Part shown: piece after piece, positions 1 through 5,780 of the stretch
Numbering within the stretch: the first letter of the stretch is position 1
Layout of the letters: each line of letters opens with the position of its first letter
DNA from: an uncultured Lachnospiraceae bacterium
Lineage (GTDB): Bacteria > Bacillota > Clostridia > Lachnospirales > Lachnospiraceae
Direction of reading: 5' to 3'
Assembly (NCBI GenBank): GCA_900555195.1
Contig: USKC01000130.1
Location: forward strand, 1 to 8,188
DNA length: 8,188 nt
Made by a program: the position numbers and the translations under genes
The notes under the pieces: model-generated
What the model saw: only the letters and a program-made list of their open reading frames with translations
Databases searched by the model: none
What the model was told of the DNA's origin: nothing

Positions 1-1185
1 ATGGCACTTAATCGGTTTCTCTCCTTCAACAATGGTCAGACTACCGTTGCATTCATAAACTTCATTGCCAAGAAGCTTTCCGCTCTCCAATCCGGCCGCC
101 ACTGTAAATGGTTTCATCGTGGAGCCTGGTTCAAAAGTACTGGAAATACAATAATTCTTCCAGAGAGCATTCAGCTGTCTGTACAGCGTATCATCATCCA
201 TCTGTTCCAACAACGCTTCATTGATCACATCGCTGAGCACATTCCCGGACTCATCCACCATATTCTGTCCGATCAACGCATCTGTATTTCTCGGTTCATT
301 CAGATCAAAGTTAGGATAGCTGGCCATGGCAAGGATCTCTCCGCTGTCCACTTCCATGATGATGCATCCCACATTTCTGGCCCCGTCTCCTTCATATACG
401 GCATTCTTATAGGTATCATTGAATTCCTGAAGCTTTCTTTCCACAATGCTCTGAATGTTGCTGTCCAGCGTCAGAACCAGGTTGTTTCCATCCACAGCCG
501 CCTTCGTCGTTCTCTCCAGATTGGCGTCGTCATTCATATAGCCATATTCCCGGCCGTTCACTCCGCTCAGCACATCGTTGTAGTATTCTTCCAGCCCATA
601 ATTTCCCACATTGTCCGAACTGGTAAACCCAATCACATCGCTGGCCAGGCTGTTATTCGGATATACCCTGCGATATTCCTCTTCAAACCATACGCCCTGA
701 ATGTTCCTGCCGGCCTCCTCATCCGCTTCCAATTCCTGAAAGGGGGCGATTTCTTCATAGGTCAGCTGCTTCGCCAACACATAATACTGAGAGGTGGGAT
801 TCGCCTCATTATAACTGCGGATCTGCGCCTCATCCACATCAAAGCACTGAGTCAGAGCCGCAATCGTGGCTTCTACATACTCTTCCTTCTCATTCATTTG
901 TTTGCAGTCCAGGATCAGGTTATATACCTTCTCGCTCACGGCCAGCTTCGTCCCTTTGCGATCCACGATTTCTCCCCTTTTAAAGGGAATGGTACGGCTG
1001 GAATATTGCTGCTGGGACAAAACTTCCTTCTTATACCGCTCTCCGTCGTCCCGGTTGATAATCATCAACCGGGCGCTTAATCCGGCAAAAGCCAGCAGTA
1101 CACAAAGATACAGTACCACCAGCTTCTTTTGCATTTTGACCGTAAATTTGTTGTTTCGTTCCTTTTCTTTTCCTGACTTTTCCAA
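1..1185 (-). CDS. Class B penicillin-binding protein (FtsI/PbpB/SpoVD family), N-terminal part, cut by the window edge
   Basis: This is a transpeptidase that crosslinks septal or spore peptidoglycan on the outer face of the membrane. Only the first 395 codons are present. A basic cytoplasmic leader is followed by one membrane segment (about residues 21-42). Next comes the PBP-dimer domain signature R70-G-E-I-V-D-R-K-G78, and then the start of the transpeptidase domain with the acylated serine in S355-T-M-K358, preceded by FEPG. The SxN and KTG motifs would lie outside the window. The start chosen is TTG at 1185, 6 nt after a GGAGG at 1192-1196. The next in-frame ATG is at 1134 and has no good ribosome binding site, but it still keeps the membrane segment. 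The gene lies 28 nt after ftsL, so it is very likely in the same operon. Division FtsI/PbpB and sporulation SpoVD cannot be separated without the C-terminus, where SpoVD carries a PASTA domain. Confidence 0.95.
   Translation of the reverse strand, partial: MEKSGKEKERNNKFTVKMQKKLVVLYLCVLLAFAGLSARLMIINRDDGERYKKEVLSQQQYSSRTIPFKRGEIVDRKGTKLAVSEKVYNLILDCKQMNEKEEYVEATIAALTQCFDVDEAQIRSYNEANPTSQYYVLAKQLTYEEIAPFQELEADEEAGRNIQGVWFEEEYRRVYPNNSLASDVIGFTSSDNVGNYGLEEYYNDVLSGVNGREYGYMNDDANLERTTKAAVDGNNLVLTLDSNIQSIVERKLQEFNDTYKNAVYEGDGARNVGCIIMEVDSGEILAMASYPNFDLNEPRNTDALIGQNMVDESGNVLSDVINEALLEQMDDDTLYRQLNALWKNYCISSTFEPGSTMKPFTVAAGLESGKLLGNEVYECNGSLTIVEGEKPIKCH
1050..1073 (-). other. Perfect 10-bp stem-loop inside the PBP coding region
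   Basis: CCCGGTTGAT and ATCAACCGGG are perfect inverted arms around a 4-nt loop. They lie 112-135 nt into the PBP gene, where they encode the end of the membrane segment and the following residues (RLMIINR). No T-run follows, so it is not an intrinsic terminator. It may be chance, or a local mRNA structure near the 5' end of the gene. Confidence 0.5.
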
Positions 1186-1213
1186 AACTGTCCTCCGTAT
1201 AGAGCCATTTCTT

Positions 1214-1720
1214 TTAACCGTCAATATCCGCAAGTTGTCTCACATAATCGCTCCCCTCATCAGGAACAGTCACAATCTGGCTTTCATCGGGATAAGTCAT
1301 ACCTAACTCTGTAATCGCAATCCTCCGGATTTCGTCCAGATCCACTGAACTTTCTATCCTGCTGTATTCTTCATCATTTGCCACCTTCAAGCTGTTCAGC
1401 GCGCTTTCCATAGAAGAAATACGCTTCACGCTGGACGTGATCTCGGACTGCAGCCTGATGTAGCCGATCAAGACAAAACCGGCCACCAGCAGGGACGCCG
1501 ACAGAAAAAGGACATATCCCAGGTTCATGTAAACCGCCTTATCCCGGTTCTTACGCACGGCATGGCTCAGTTCCCTGGGCTGCTGCGGCTTGTTAATCTC
1601 CGTTACAACATCCAGCTTTCTCACAGCGGTGCCTGAGATATAAGCGTTTCTTCTGCTGTTTTTTCTATATTCTCTTCTTTCGCTGTTTCTGTACTGTCTG
1701 CCGTCTGCCATCCGTGCCAT
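1214..1720 (-). CDS. ftsL: FtsL-like septum cell division protein
   Basis: This is a bitopic membrane protein of the divisome. FtsL-type proteins bind DivIC/FtsB through a periplasm-side coiled coil and help recruit and activate the septal transpeptidase. The 168 residues form a long, Arg-rich cytoplasmic tail (about 1-62), one hydrophobic segment (about 66-88), a heptad-like helix (about 90-125, beginning RLQSEITSSVKRISSMESALNS) and a short tail. The pattern I-A-x-x-E-L-G-M-x-Y-P (about 134-144) is typical of Gram-positive FtsL proteins. It is longer than the roughly 117-residue B. subtilis protein because of the cytoplasmic tail. The ATG at 1720 has AGGGAG at 1728-1733, 7 nt upstream, and this site overlaps the rsmH stop codon, which suggests coupled translation. 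FtsL sequences diverge fast, so the call rests mainly on topology and position between rsmH and the PBP gene. Confidence 0.85.
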   Translation of the reverse strand: MARMADGRQYRNSERREYRKNSRRNAYISGTAVRKLDVVTEINKPQQPRELSHAVRKNRDKAVYMNLGYVLFLSASLLVAGFVLIGYIRLQSEITSSVKRISSMESALNSLKVANDEEYSRIESSVDLDEIRRIAITELGMTYPDESQIVTVPDEGSDYVRQLADIDG

Positions 1721-1731
1721 ATTAATTCTCC

Positions 1732-2667
1732 CTAACTTGTTTTTTCAAAAATCCTCAATTTCGCGCTTTTGGAACGTGAATTTTCTTCCGCCTCTTCCGC
1801 CGAAGGTAGGATCGGCTTTTTCGTGATCACTTTCCCGTCCGGTTTCTTCCCGCATACACATACGGGGAATTCCGGCGGACAGGTGCATGGATTCTCATGC
1901 CTGCGAAACGCGTTCTTCACAATGCGATCCTCCAGGGAATGAAAGGTAATGATACAAAACCTTCCTCCCGGATTCAGCAGCCCGATCAGATCATCCAAAG
2001 AATTCTTAAGCACATCCAATTCATGGTTGCATTCAATCCGGATCGCCTGAAAGGTACGCTTCGACGGATGTCCTCCGTTCGCCCGCATTTTGGCGGGTAT
2101 TGCGGCCTTAATCAGTTCGTTCAGTTCCCCTGTGGTCTCTATGGGCCCGTCCGCTCTCGCCGCCACAATGCGCCTCGCGATATTCCTCGCAAATGGTTCC
2201 TCACCATACTCCTTCAGAATGCGGGTAAGCTCCGCCTCCGAATACCCGTTCACAATCTCTTTTGCAGAAAGCGACTGCCTCCTATCCATCCGCATGTCCA
2301 ACGGCGTGTCATATTTATAGGAAAATCCTCTTTCCGCGTTATCCAGCTGCCAGGACGATACGCCCAAGTCCAAGACGATTCCATCCACACCGTCTATTCC
2401 CAGTTCTCTGACCACCCTGGCCGCATTGCAGTAATTGTCCCTGATGAGCACCGCTGCGTTCCCATATTCCGCAAGCCGGCGCCCCGCCGCTTCCAGCGCT
2501 TCTTCATCCTGGTCGATGCCGATCAGCTTTCCTCCTGCCAGCTGCGCCAGGATCCGGCTGCTGTGGCCGCCTCCTCCCAGGGTGCCGTCCAGGTAAATCC
2601 CATTCGGTTTTATCTGCAGTCCCTGAATTGTCTCTTCCAATAGTACTGATTTGTGTCTGAATTCCAT
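1732..2667 (-). CDS. rsmH: 16S rRNA (cytosine-1402-N4)-methyltransferase RsmH (MraW)
   Basis: This cytoplasmic enzyme uses S-adenosylmethionine to methylate N4 of C1402 in the 16S rRNA decoding centre. The 311 residues equal the usual family length. Visible signatures are the SAM-binding loop [10 protein letters not shown] (27-36), the acidic I-D-Q-D at 51-54, [11 protein letters not shown] (99-109), PLDMRMD (122-128), [15 protein letters not shown] (200-214) and [12 protein letters not shown] (240-251). A Cys-rich patch with C261, C263, C270 and C272 is usual in this family. The ATG at 2667 follows an AGGAAGGA-type ribosome binding site, 29 nt after the mraZ stop. It is the second gene of the dcw operon and is transcribed with mraZ. 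Confidence 0.98.
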   Translation of the reverse strand: MEFRHKSVLLEETIQGLQIKPNGIYLDGTLGGGGHSSRILAQLAGGKLIGIDQDEEALEAAGRRLAEYGNAAVLIRDNYCNAARVVRELGIDGVDGIVLDLGVSSWQLDNAERGFSYKYDTPLDMRMDRRQSLSAKEIVNGYSEAELTRILKEYGEEPFARNIARRIVAARADGPIETTGELNELIKAAIPAKMRANGGHPSKRTFQAIRIECNHELDVLKNSLDDLIGLLNPGGRFCIITFHSLEDRIVKNAFRRHENPCTCPPEFPVCVCGKKPDGKVITKKPILPSAEEAEENSRSKSAKLRIFEKTS

Positions 2668-2696
2668 TCCGGTCCTTCCTGCCCGGGTTATCCTGA

Positions 2697-3134
2697 TCAG
2701 ATTCCCAGGCCCAGCTCAGACATCCGCTCCGCGATATCCTCCACAGCCTCATCATCCTCTTCCTGGAGGCTGTCCCATTTCTCCTTGCTCCAGATCTCAA
2801 CGCGGCTGGCCACCCCCACCAGAACCACGTCCTTCAGGAGACCCGCAAATTCTCTCAGGTTGGAAGGGATCAGGATCCTCCCCTGCTTGTCCACTTCCAC
2901 CTCCGCAGCGCCCGCCAGGAAGAATCTGGCAAACTGTCGGTTGTCCTTCCTGCTTAAGGGCAATGCCCTGAGTTTCTCCTCAAAGGCGTTCCATTCCTGA
3001 TTGTCATACGCAAACAAGCAGCCGTCCAACCCTTTCGTAATCACGAAGCCTTCTCCCAGGCTTTCGCGAAATTTGGAAGGGATGATCAGCCTGCCTTTTG
3101 CATCAATTGTGTGGTTGTACTCACCCATGAACAT
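2697..3134 (-). CDS. mraZ: Transcriptional regulator MraZ
   Basis: MraZ is a DNA-binding regulator of the dcw (division and cell wall) operon and usually represses its own promoter through repeated boxes upstream of mraZ. The 145 residues hold two SpoVT/AbrB-like halves with the signature [13 protein letters not shown] (11-23) and [13 protein letters not shown] (82-94). Both keep the family D-x-x-x-R residues (D11/R15 and D82/R86). The start is set at ATG 3134, giving [11 protein letters not shown] as in B. subtilis MraZ, 8 nt after AGGCGG at 3143-3148. A GTG at 3143 is in frame but sits at the ribosome binding site itself. The ATG at 3128 is a second possibility. It is the first gene of the operon. 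The boxes at 3175-3211 are the expected binding sites. Confidence 0.97.
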   Translation of the reverse strand: MFMGEYNHTIDAKGRLIIPSKFRESLGEGFVITKGLDGCLFAYDNQEWNAFEEKLRALPLSRKDNRQFARFFLAGAAEVEVDKQGRILIPSNLREFAGLLKDVVLVGVASRVEIWSKEKWDSLQEEDDEAVEDIAERMSELGLGI

Positions 3135-3150
3135 GACAATCACCGCCTAA

Positions 3151-3157
3151 AAAGTGG
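3151..3157 (+). promoter_or_regulatory. Inverted fifth AAAGTGG box next to the mraZ ribosome binding site
   Basis: AAAGTGG reads on the plus strand here, opposite to the four operator boxes, and lies just upstream of the AGGCGG ribosome binding site (3143-3148). In the mraZ mRNA this appears as CCACUUU and could pair with the AAAGUGG of any of the four boxes. With the nearest box the arms are about 17 nt apart. It may be an extra MraZ half-site, an mRNA hairpin, or both. Confidence 0.5.
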
Positions 3158-3174
3158 CCGTCACGAAAAATGCC

Positions 3175-3211
3175 CCACTTTCTACCACTTTGAACCACTT
3201 TTCACCACTTT
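3175..3211 (-). promoter_or_regulatory. MraZ operator: four AAAGTGG direct repeats at 10-bp spacing
   Basis: Read on the minus strand, the heptamer AAAGTGG occurs at 3205-3211, 3195-3201, 3185-3191 and 3175-3181, each exactly 10 bp from the next, so all lie on one face of the helix. MraZ proteins are known to bind closely spaced G-rich direct repeats upstream of their own gene, one repeat per subunit of a ring-shaped oligomer. The array starts within about 8-13 bp of the -10 region, so a bound protein would cover the transcription start and block initiation. Confidence 0.9.
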
Positions 3212-3218
3212 TACTATG

Positions 3219-3251
3219 ATTTTAGTATAACTTAATGCATTTTGCAAGCAA
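3219..3251 (-). promoter_or_regulatory. SigmaA-type promoter for the mraZ-rsmH-ftsL-PBP operon
   Basis: Two overlapping registers fit on the minus strand: TTGCTT (3246-3251), 16 bp, TATACT (3224-3229); and TTGCAA (3242-3247), 17 bp, TAAAAT (3219-3224). Either would start transcription at about 3212-3217, just ahead of the MraZ boxes, leaving roughly 80 nt of leader before mraZ. Which register is used cannot be told from sequence. Confidence 0.6.
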
Positions 3252-3456
3252 AATCAATAGAAATCCTTGCAAATCAAGTTTTTCGTTTTCTCGGATGCTC
3301 CACATCGCCGCGCAGACCTGTCCGGAACTTTCCCATACCGCATCCTGCGCTGAAGGGCGCCGTCTGGCCCGGCTGGAGTTCTTTTCCCATAAACCGCTTC
3401 AAAAATTGGCTGTTTCTAAACGCCTGCACGCGGGGCGGGTTTTCTTGGAAAGGCGG
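3252..3456. other. Intergenic spacer between divergent mraZ and GNAT promoters
   Basis: About 200 bp with no supported gene. Short open frames cross it on both strands, but they lack ribosome binding sites, have no recognisable protein pattern and are rich in Pro, Arg, Cys and Phe, as expected for chance translation. Nothing else convincing was seen. Confidence 0.5.
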
Positions 3457-3485
3457 TTGACCTCTTTCCCGTAACGGTTTATGAT
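3457..3485 (+). promoter_or_regulatory. SigmaA-type promoter for the GNAT gene
   Basis: TTGACC (3457-3462) and TATGAT (3480-3485) are separated by the ideal 17 bp and match consensus at 5 of 6 positions each. Transcription would begin near 3492, giving a leader of about 107 nt. An inverted repeat GGAAAG (3447-3452) / CTTTCC (3464-3469) brackets the -35 element and could be an operator, although the arms are short. Confidence 0.65.
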
Positions 3486-3598
3486 ACTTAATAAAATTTG
3501 CCTGTTTGGCGGAAGATGGTTTTAGGTGGCAGAGAAATATCGTTCTGAAGGCGTACGCCCGGCCTAACAAATTCTGCCGCGGCGGAATGGAGGAAGAT

Positions 3599-4102
3599 AT
3601 GGTTGAGATAAGAAAAGCGCTTCCGTCTGATGCGGAAAAAATTCTGGAATACTGCAAGCTGATCGGGGGTGAATCAGATAATCTGACGTTCGGTCCGGAA
3701 GGCGTGCCTTTTAGCGTGGAGGCGGAAAAGGAATATCTGGAGACCCTTCTTCATTCCGACAGGCAGCTGTATCTTCTTGCGGTAGAAAGCGGCAAGATCG
3801 TGGGCAGTGCTTCCTTCGCCGGCCAGGTAAAGCCCCGTCTCGCGCACAGGGGTGAACTGAGCATCTCTGTAAGAAAAGAAATGTGGGGAAAACATATCGG
3901 CACGCGTCTGATGGAAGAAATCATCCGTTTTGCCAAAAATATCGATGGGCTTGAGATCCTCTCTCTGGAGGTGAGAAGCGACAATGCGCGGGCGATCGCG
4001 CTATACAAAAAAATCGGTTTTGAAACGATCGGTACGTTTCCGGGATTTATGAAAATCAACGGACAAGATATCAGCTGTGATATCATGATGCTCAGGTTAT
4101 AG
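3599..4102 (+). CDS. GNAT-family N-acetyltransferase
   Basis: A cytoplasmic acetyl-CoA-dependent acyltransferase with unknown acceptor. The 167-residue protein has the usual GNAT length and order. Beta1/alpha1 (VEIRKALPSDAEKILEYCK, from residue 2) is followed by motif A, S-I-S-V-R-K-E-M-W-G-K-H-I-G-T (88-102), with the pyrophosphate-binding loop W-G-K-H-I-G. Motif B follows as SLEVRSDNARAIALYKKIGF (122-141), with the family N-x-x-A-x-x-L-Y-x-x-x-G-F. The start is ATG 3599, preceded by GGAGG at 3589-3593 with a 5-nt spacer. In-frame starts at 3506 and 3587 exist, but the first has no site and the second overlaps the GGAGG. A 7-bp stem with a CGCG loop (3571-3588) sits immediately before the ribosome binding site. 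The gene stands alone between its own promoter and terminator. The acceptor could be a protein N-terminus, an amine or an antibiotic; sequence alone does not say. Confidence 0.93.
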   Translation: MVEIRKALPSDAEKILEYCKLIGGESDNLTFGPEGVPFSVEAEKEYLETLLHSDRQLYLLAVESGKIVGSASFAGQVKPRLAHRGELSISVRKEMWGKHIGTRLMEEIIRFAKNIDGLEILSLEVRSDNARAIALYKKIGFETIGTFPGFMKINGQDISCDIMMLRL

Positions 4103-4115
4103 CATACCCCACTTC

Positions 4116-4150
4116 CCTTTGCTTTCCTGCAAAGGATCCGGCGGAGCCGG
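4116..4150. other. Two small stem-loops downstream of the GNAT stop
   Basis: CCTTTGC/GCAAAGG (7-bp stem, 6-nt loop, 4116-4135) and CCGGC/GCCGG (5-bp stem, GGA loop, 4138-4150) follow each other in the GNAT 3' region, ahead of the intrinsic terminator. Together with the terminator they give three hairpins in a row. They may protect the 3' end of the transcript or be incidental. Confidence 0.45.
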
Positions 4151-4165
4151 TTGTCTCAGGGCATG

Positions 4166-4203
4166 AGAGGCGCGCAGTTGCGCGCCTCTGTTTTTCTGTT
4201 TTG
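4166..4203 (+). terminator. Intrinsic terminator of the GNAT gene
   Basis: AGAGGCGCGC (4166-4175) pairs with GCGCGCCTCT (4180-4189) around an AGTT loop, a 10-bp GC-rich stem, followed by TG, TTTTT, C, TG and TTTT. This is a classic rho-independent terminator for plus-strand transcription. In the minus direction, downstream of the isomerase gene, the stem is not followed by a T-run, so it should be less effective for that gene. Confidence 0.9.
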
Positions 4204-4224
4204 GGCGGCCGCGGTTCCGGAAAC

Positions 4225-5703
4225 CTAACAGGATTTCCGATCCAGTATCACCGCCTCTATTTCCAGCATTTTGGCAACCTTTTCAAATACAGACGCATGA
4301 TGTCCCACGCTCATTGCGAAATGATGGGTAGGCCCCTCCGCGAACCATTCGTCCATATAATCATCTGGGCTCTGGCGGAATCTAACCGGCGTCTGGGTAT
4401 TGCCGATGGTCATAATCGGACCGTCAACAGACTGTGCTTCAGTAATCAGGAACTTCAGCCTCCCCCCTTCCGTCTGTGTACATCCAAGATTTGTGATATT
4501 GCCCGTACGCACCTTTGCTTCCACAGAAATTCCGCTTCCCTGTTTACCGTGATACACGCCCAGTCCCCGAAGCAGCGGTTTGCCCTGCGCAATCGCCAGA
4601 TGAAAAGGCCCGTCATGTCCAAGGAGGATGGTTCCATTCTCATAATCGGTCACAACTATCTCGCAGAAAGAGCCTCCCACCCCAAGCAGATCACATATTT
4701 TCATGGCAAGGCAGGTTTTTAGATCCCCTTCCCCCGCACAGGGAATCCCTTTTGCGGTAAGAAGAGAATGTCCGACAATAAACCCTGACTGCAGAGTTTC
4801 ATACGCTCCTCCAGGTGCGCCATGATAATAATAGGCAAGTCCATCCAGATCATATTCCAAAACCAGTTTTTCCTGAGCTGCGGCTACTTTCGCCGACCAA
4901 TCCAGCTGTTCCTGTGTCGGCCGCTGATTCCTGGGATCCGCTGATTCTTTCGCTGCAATTTGAAAGAATCCATTGATTTCCTCTCTCTTTTTTTCTATCT
5001 CTTCTTCCGTTACGCTTTCCAACATACGATTTAAGTCACACATCTCGAGCAGTTCCACATGTGCTCCGGTCTGCGCGGATATCATTGTAAAATCACTGTA
5101 CAAATCCAGCATCCCTGAATAATTGTTACCCAGGAATCCAAAACGGCAGTATCTCAGCGCCGCTTTTACCCCCGCTGCCTTTACCCACTCTTCGATTTTA
5201 TGCCATGCCGCTTTCGCCTCCGGACGCATCCATGTCGATTCATCCGTCAGAGAAATCGCAGGCGTCTCTGCCATGCCAAGCAGGCCGTTTACAATCTCAA
5301 ACCGCACGCCGGCTCTGCGAAAAGCGTTCGTCAGTTCCGGAACCGGGCAGGCGCTGCAGTGTGCAAGCCATTCCCCCGTAGTCGTTTTCTCATAATTTAT
5401 CTGCGCCGTCGGCTGCAGGTTGAGGATCACCGTCATCGCCTTGCAGATCTGATGGATGGGGAGCACTGACGCGCTGGTAACATATGTTCCGCTGTGTGCA
5501 AGAATCAGATCCACATTATTGGAAGCAAAATATTCCCCTGCCCTTCTTCCTTCCGCCTCGCAGTCCACAATTCCATAAAAATACACTTCCACCCCCATTG
5601 CTTCTACCTTTGAAGCAATAAAGCGGCCATATTCCATCATTCTGTCCTTCAGCCCTTCAAACTGTGTCCAGTAGCACTGCAGTCCCATTGTATAAATTCC
5701 CAC
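4225..5703 (-). CDS. L-arabinose/L-fucose isomerase-family sugar isomerase, substrate unknown
   Basis: This is a cytoplasmic, presumably Mn-dependent aldose-ketose isomerase. The 492 residues are close to AraA length (about 500). An N-terminal nucleotide-fold-like domain starts with VGIYTMGLQCYW. The C-terminal part aligns by eye with E. coli AraA: A-G-E-G-D-L-K-T (323-330), G-G-S-F-C-E (343-348), L-L-G-H-D-G-P (361-366) and P-T-H-H (458-461). These supply E325, E348, H363 and H460 or H461, matching the four AraA metal and catalytic residues (E306, E333, H350, H450). The N-terminal half is unlike classical AraA, so arabinose should not be assumed. The start is GTG 5703, because the next start (ATG 5688) removes the first beta strand. 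No good ribosome binding site precedes either one. It is divergent from the AraC-family gene, which probably controls it. No minus-strand terminator was seen after its stop. Confidence 0.88.
   Translation of the reverse strand: MGIYTMGLQCYWTQFEGLKDRMMEYGRFIASKVEAMGVEVYFYGIVDCEAEGRRAGEYFASNNVDLILAHSGTYVTSASVLPIHQICKAMTVILNLQPTAQINYEKTTTGEWLAHCSACPVPELTNAFRRAGVRFEIVNGLLGMAETPAISLTDESTWMRPEAKAAWHKIEEWVKAAGVKAALRYCRFGFLGNNYSGMLDLYSDFTMISAQTGAHVELLEMCDLNRMLESVTEEEIEKKREEINGFFQIAAKESADPRNQRPTQEQLDWSAKVAAAQEKLVLEYDLDGLAYYYHGAPGGAYETLQSGFIVGHSLLTAKGIPCAGEGDLKTCLAMKICDLLGVGGSFCEIVVTDYENGTILLGHDGPFHLAIAQGKPLLRGLGVYHGKQGSGISVEAKVRTGNITNLGCTQTEGGRLKFLITEAQSVDGPIMTIGNTQTPVRFRQSPDDYMDEWFAEGPTHHFAMSVGHHASVFEKVAKMLEIEAVILDRKSC
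5691..5696 (+). promoter_or_regulatory. Possible -10 element for the AraC-family gene
   Basis: TATAAA lies inside the 5' end of the opposite-strand isomerase gene, with no convincing -35 element at 16-18 bp. If used, transcription would start near 5703, about 75 nt before the ATG at 5777. It is weak evidence, offered because no better plus-strand promoter was found. Confidence 0.25.
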
Positions 5704-5717
5704 TTTCCATCTGGAAA
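5704..5717. promoter_or_regulatory. Inverted repeat next to the isomerase start, possible operator
   Basis: TTTCCA-TC-TGGAAA is a perfect 6-bp inverted repeat directly upstream of the isomerase GTG and inside the divergent region. It could be a regulator site. AraC-family proteins more often bind direct repeats, so another regulator or chance is possible. Confidence 0.3.
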
Positions 5718-5729
5718 AGGCGGCATCTT

Positions 5730-5759
5730 ATTATGAAGACGCTTCCTATACCTGGTCAG
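5730..5759 (-). promoter_or_regulatory. Possible sigmaA promoter for the isomerase gene
   Basis: On the minus strand CTGACC (5754-5759) and CATAAT (5730-5735) are separated by 18 bp, matching consensus at 4 and 5 of 6 positions. Transcription would start near 5723, only about 20 nt before the GTG start. The element overlaps the start region of the AraC-family gene, so a regulator bound here could affect both genes. Confidence 0.4.
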
Positions 5760-5780
5760 AGGATTCCATTCGCTATATGA
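5733..5780 (+). CDS. Possible 15-codon leader ORF overlapping the AraC start
   Basis: The ATG at 5733 has the best ribosome binding site in the divergent region (AAAAGGCGG, ending at 5723, 9-nt spacer). It encodes MKTLPIPGQRIPFAI and stops at a TGA that overlaps the AraC ATG as ATGA. It could be a leader peptide that couples translation into the regulator gene. It could also be the original AraC start, now in a different frame from the rest of the gene. It may simply be chance. Too short for any homology judgement. Confidence 0.22.
   Translation: MKTLPIPGQRIPFAI

Noticed and set aside
1..1080. Long open frame on the plus strand
   Set aside because: It is antisense to the class B PBP gene, whose minus-strand translation carries the STMK active site and other family motifs. 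The plus-strand translation shows no known pattern.
1897..2643. Open frame of 248 codons on the plus strand
   Set aside because: It lies entirely opposite rsmH, which has all its family motifs. Its translation is rich in Arg, Pro and His like a chance antisense frame.
2651..3000. Two overlapping plus-strand frames
   Set aside because: Both are antisense to mraZ and the start of rsmH and have low-complexity Pro/Ser-rich translations.
3235..3474. Plus-strand small frames in the mraZ-GNAT spacer
   Set aside because: No ribosome binding site, no recognisable protein features, and they run across the mraZ promoter.
3274..3657. Minus-strand frame of 127 codons upstream of mraZ
   Set aside because: It overlaps the GNAT start and promoter, has no ribosome binding site and shows no recognisable protein features.
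4205..4212. GCGGCCGC palindrome after the isomerase gene
   Set aside because: It is a chance NotI-type 8-mer in a GC-rich spacer, with no sign of a cloning junction around it.
5743..5769. TTCC repeats 21 bp apart as an AraC direct-repeat site
   Set aside because: Only the TTCC core is shared between the two copies, which is too little to claim a binding site.
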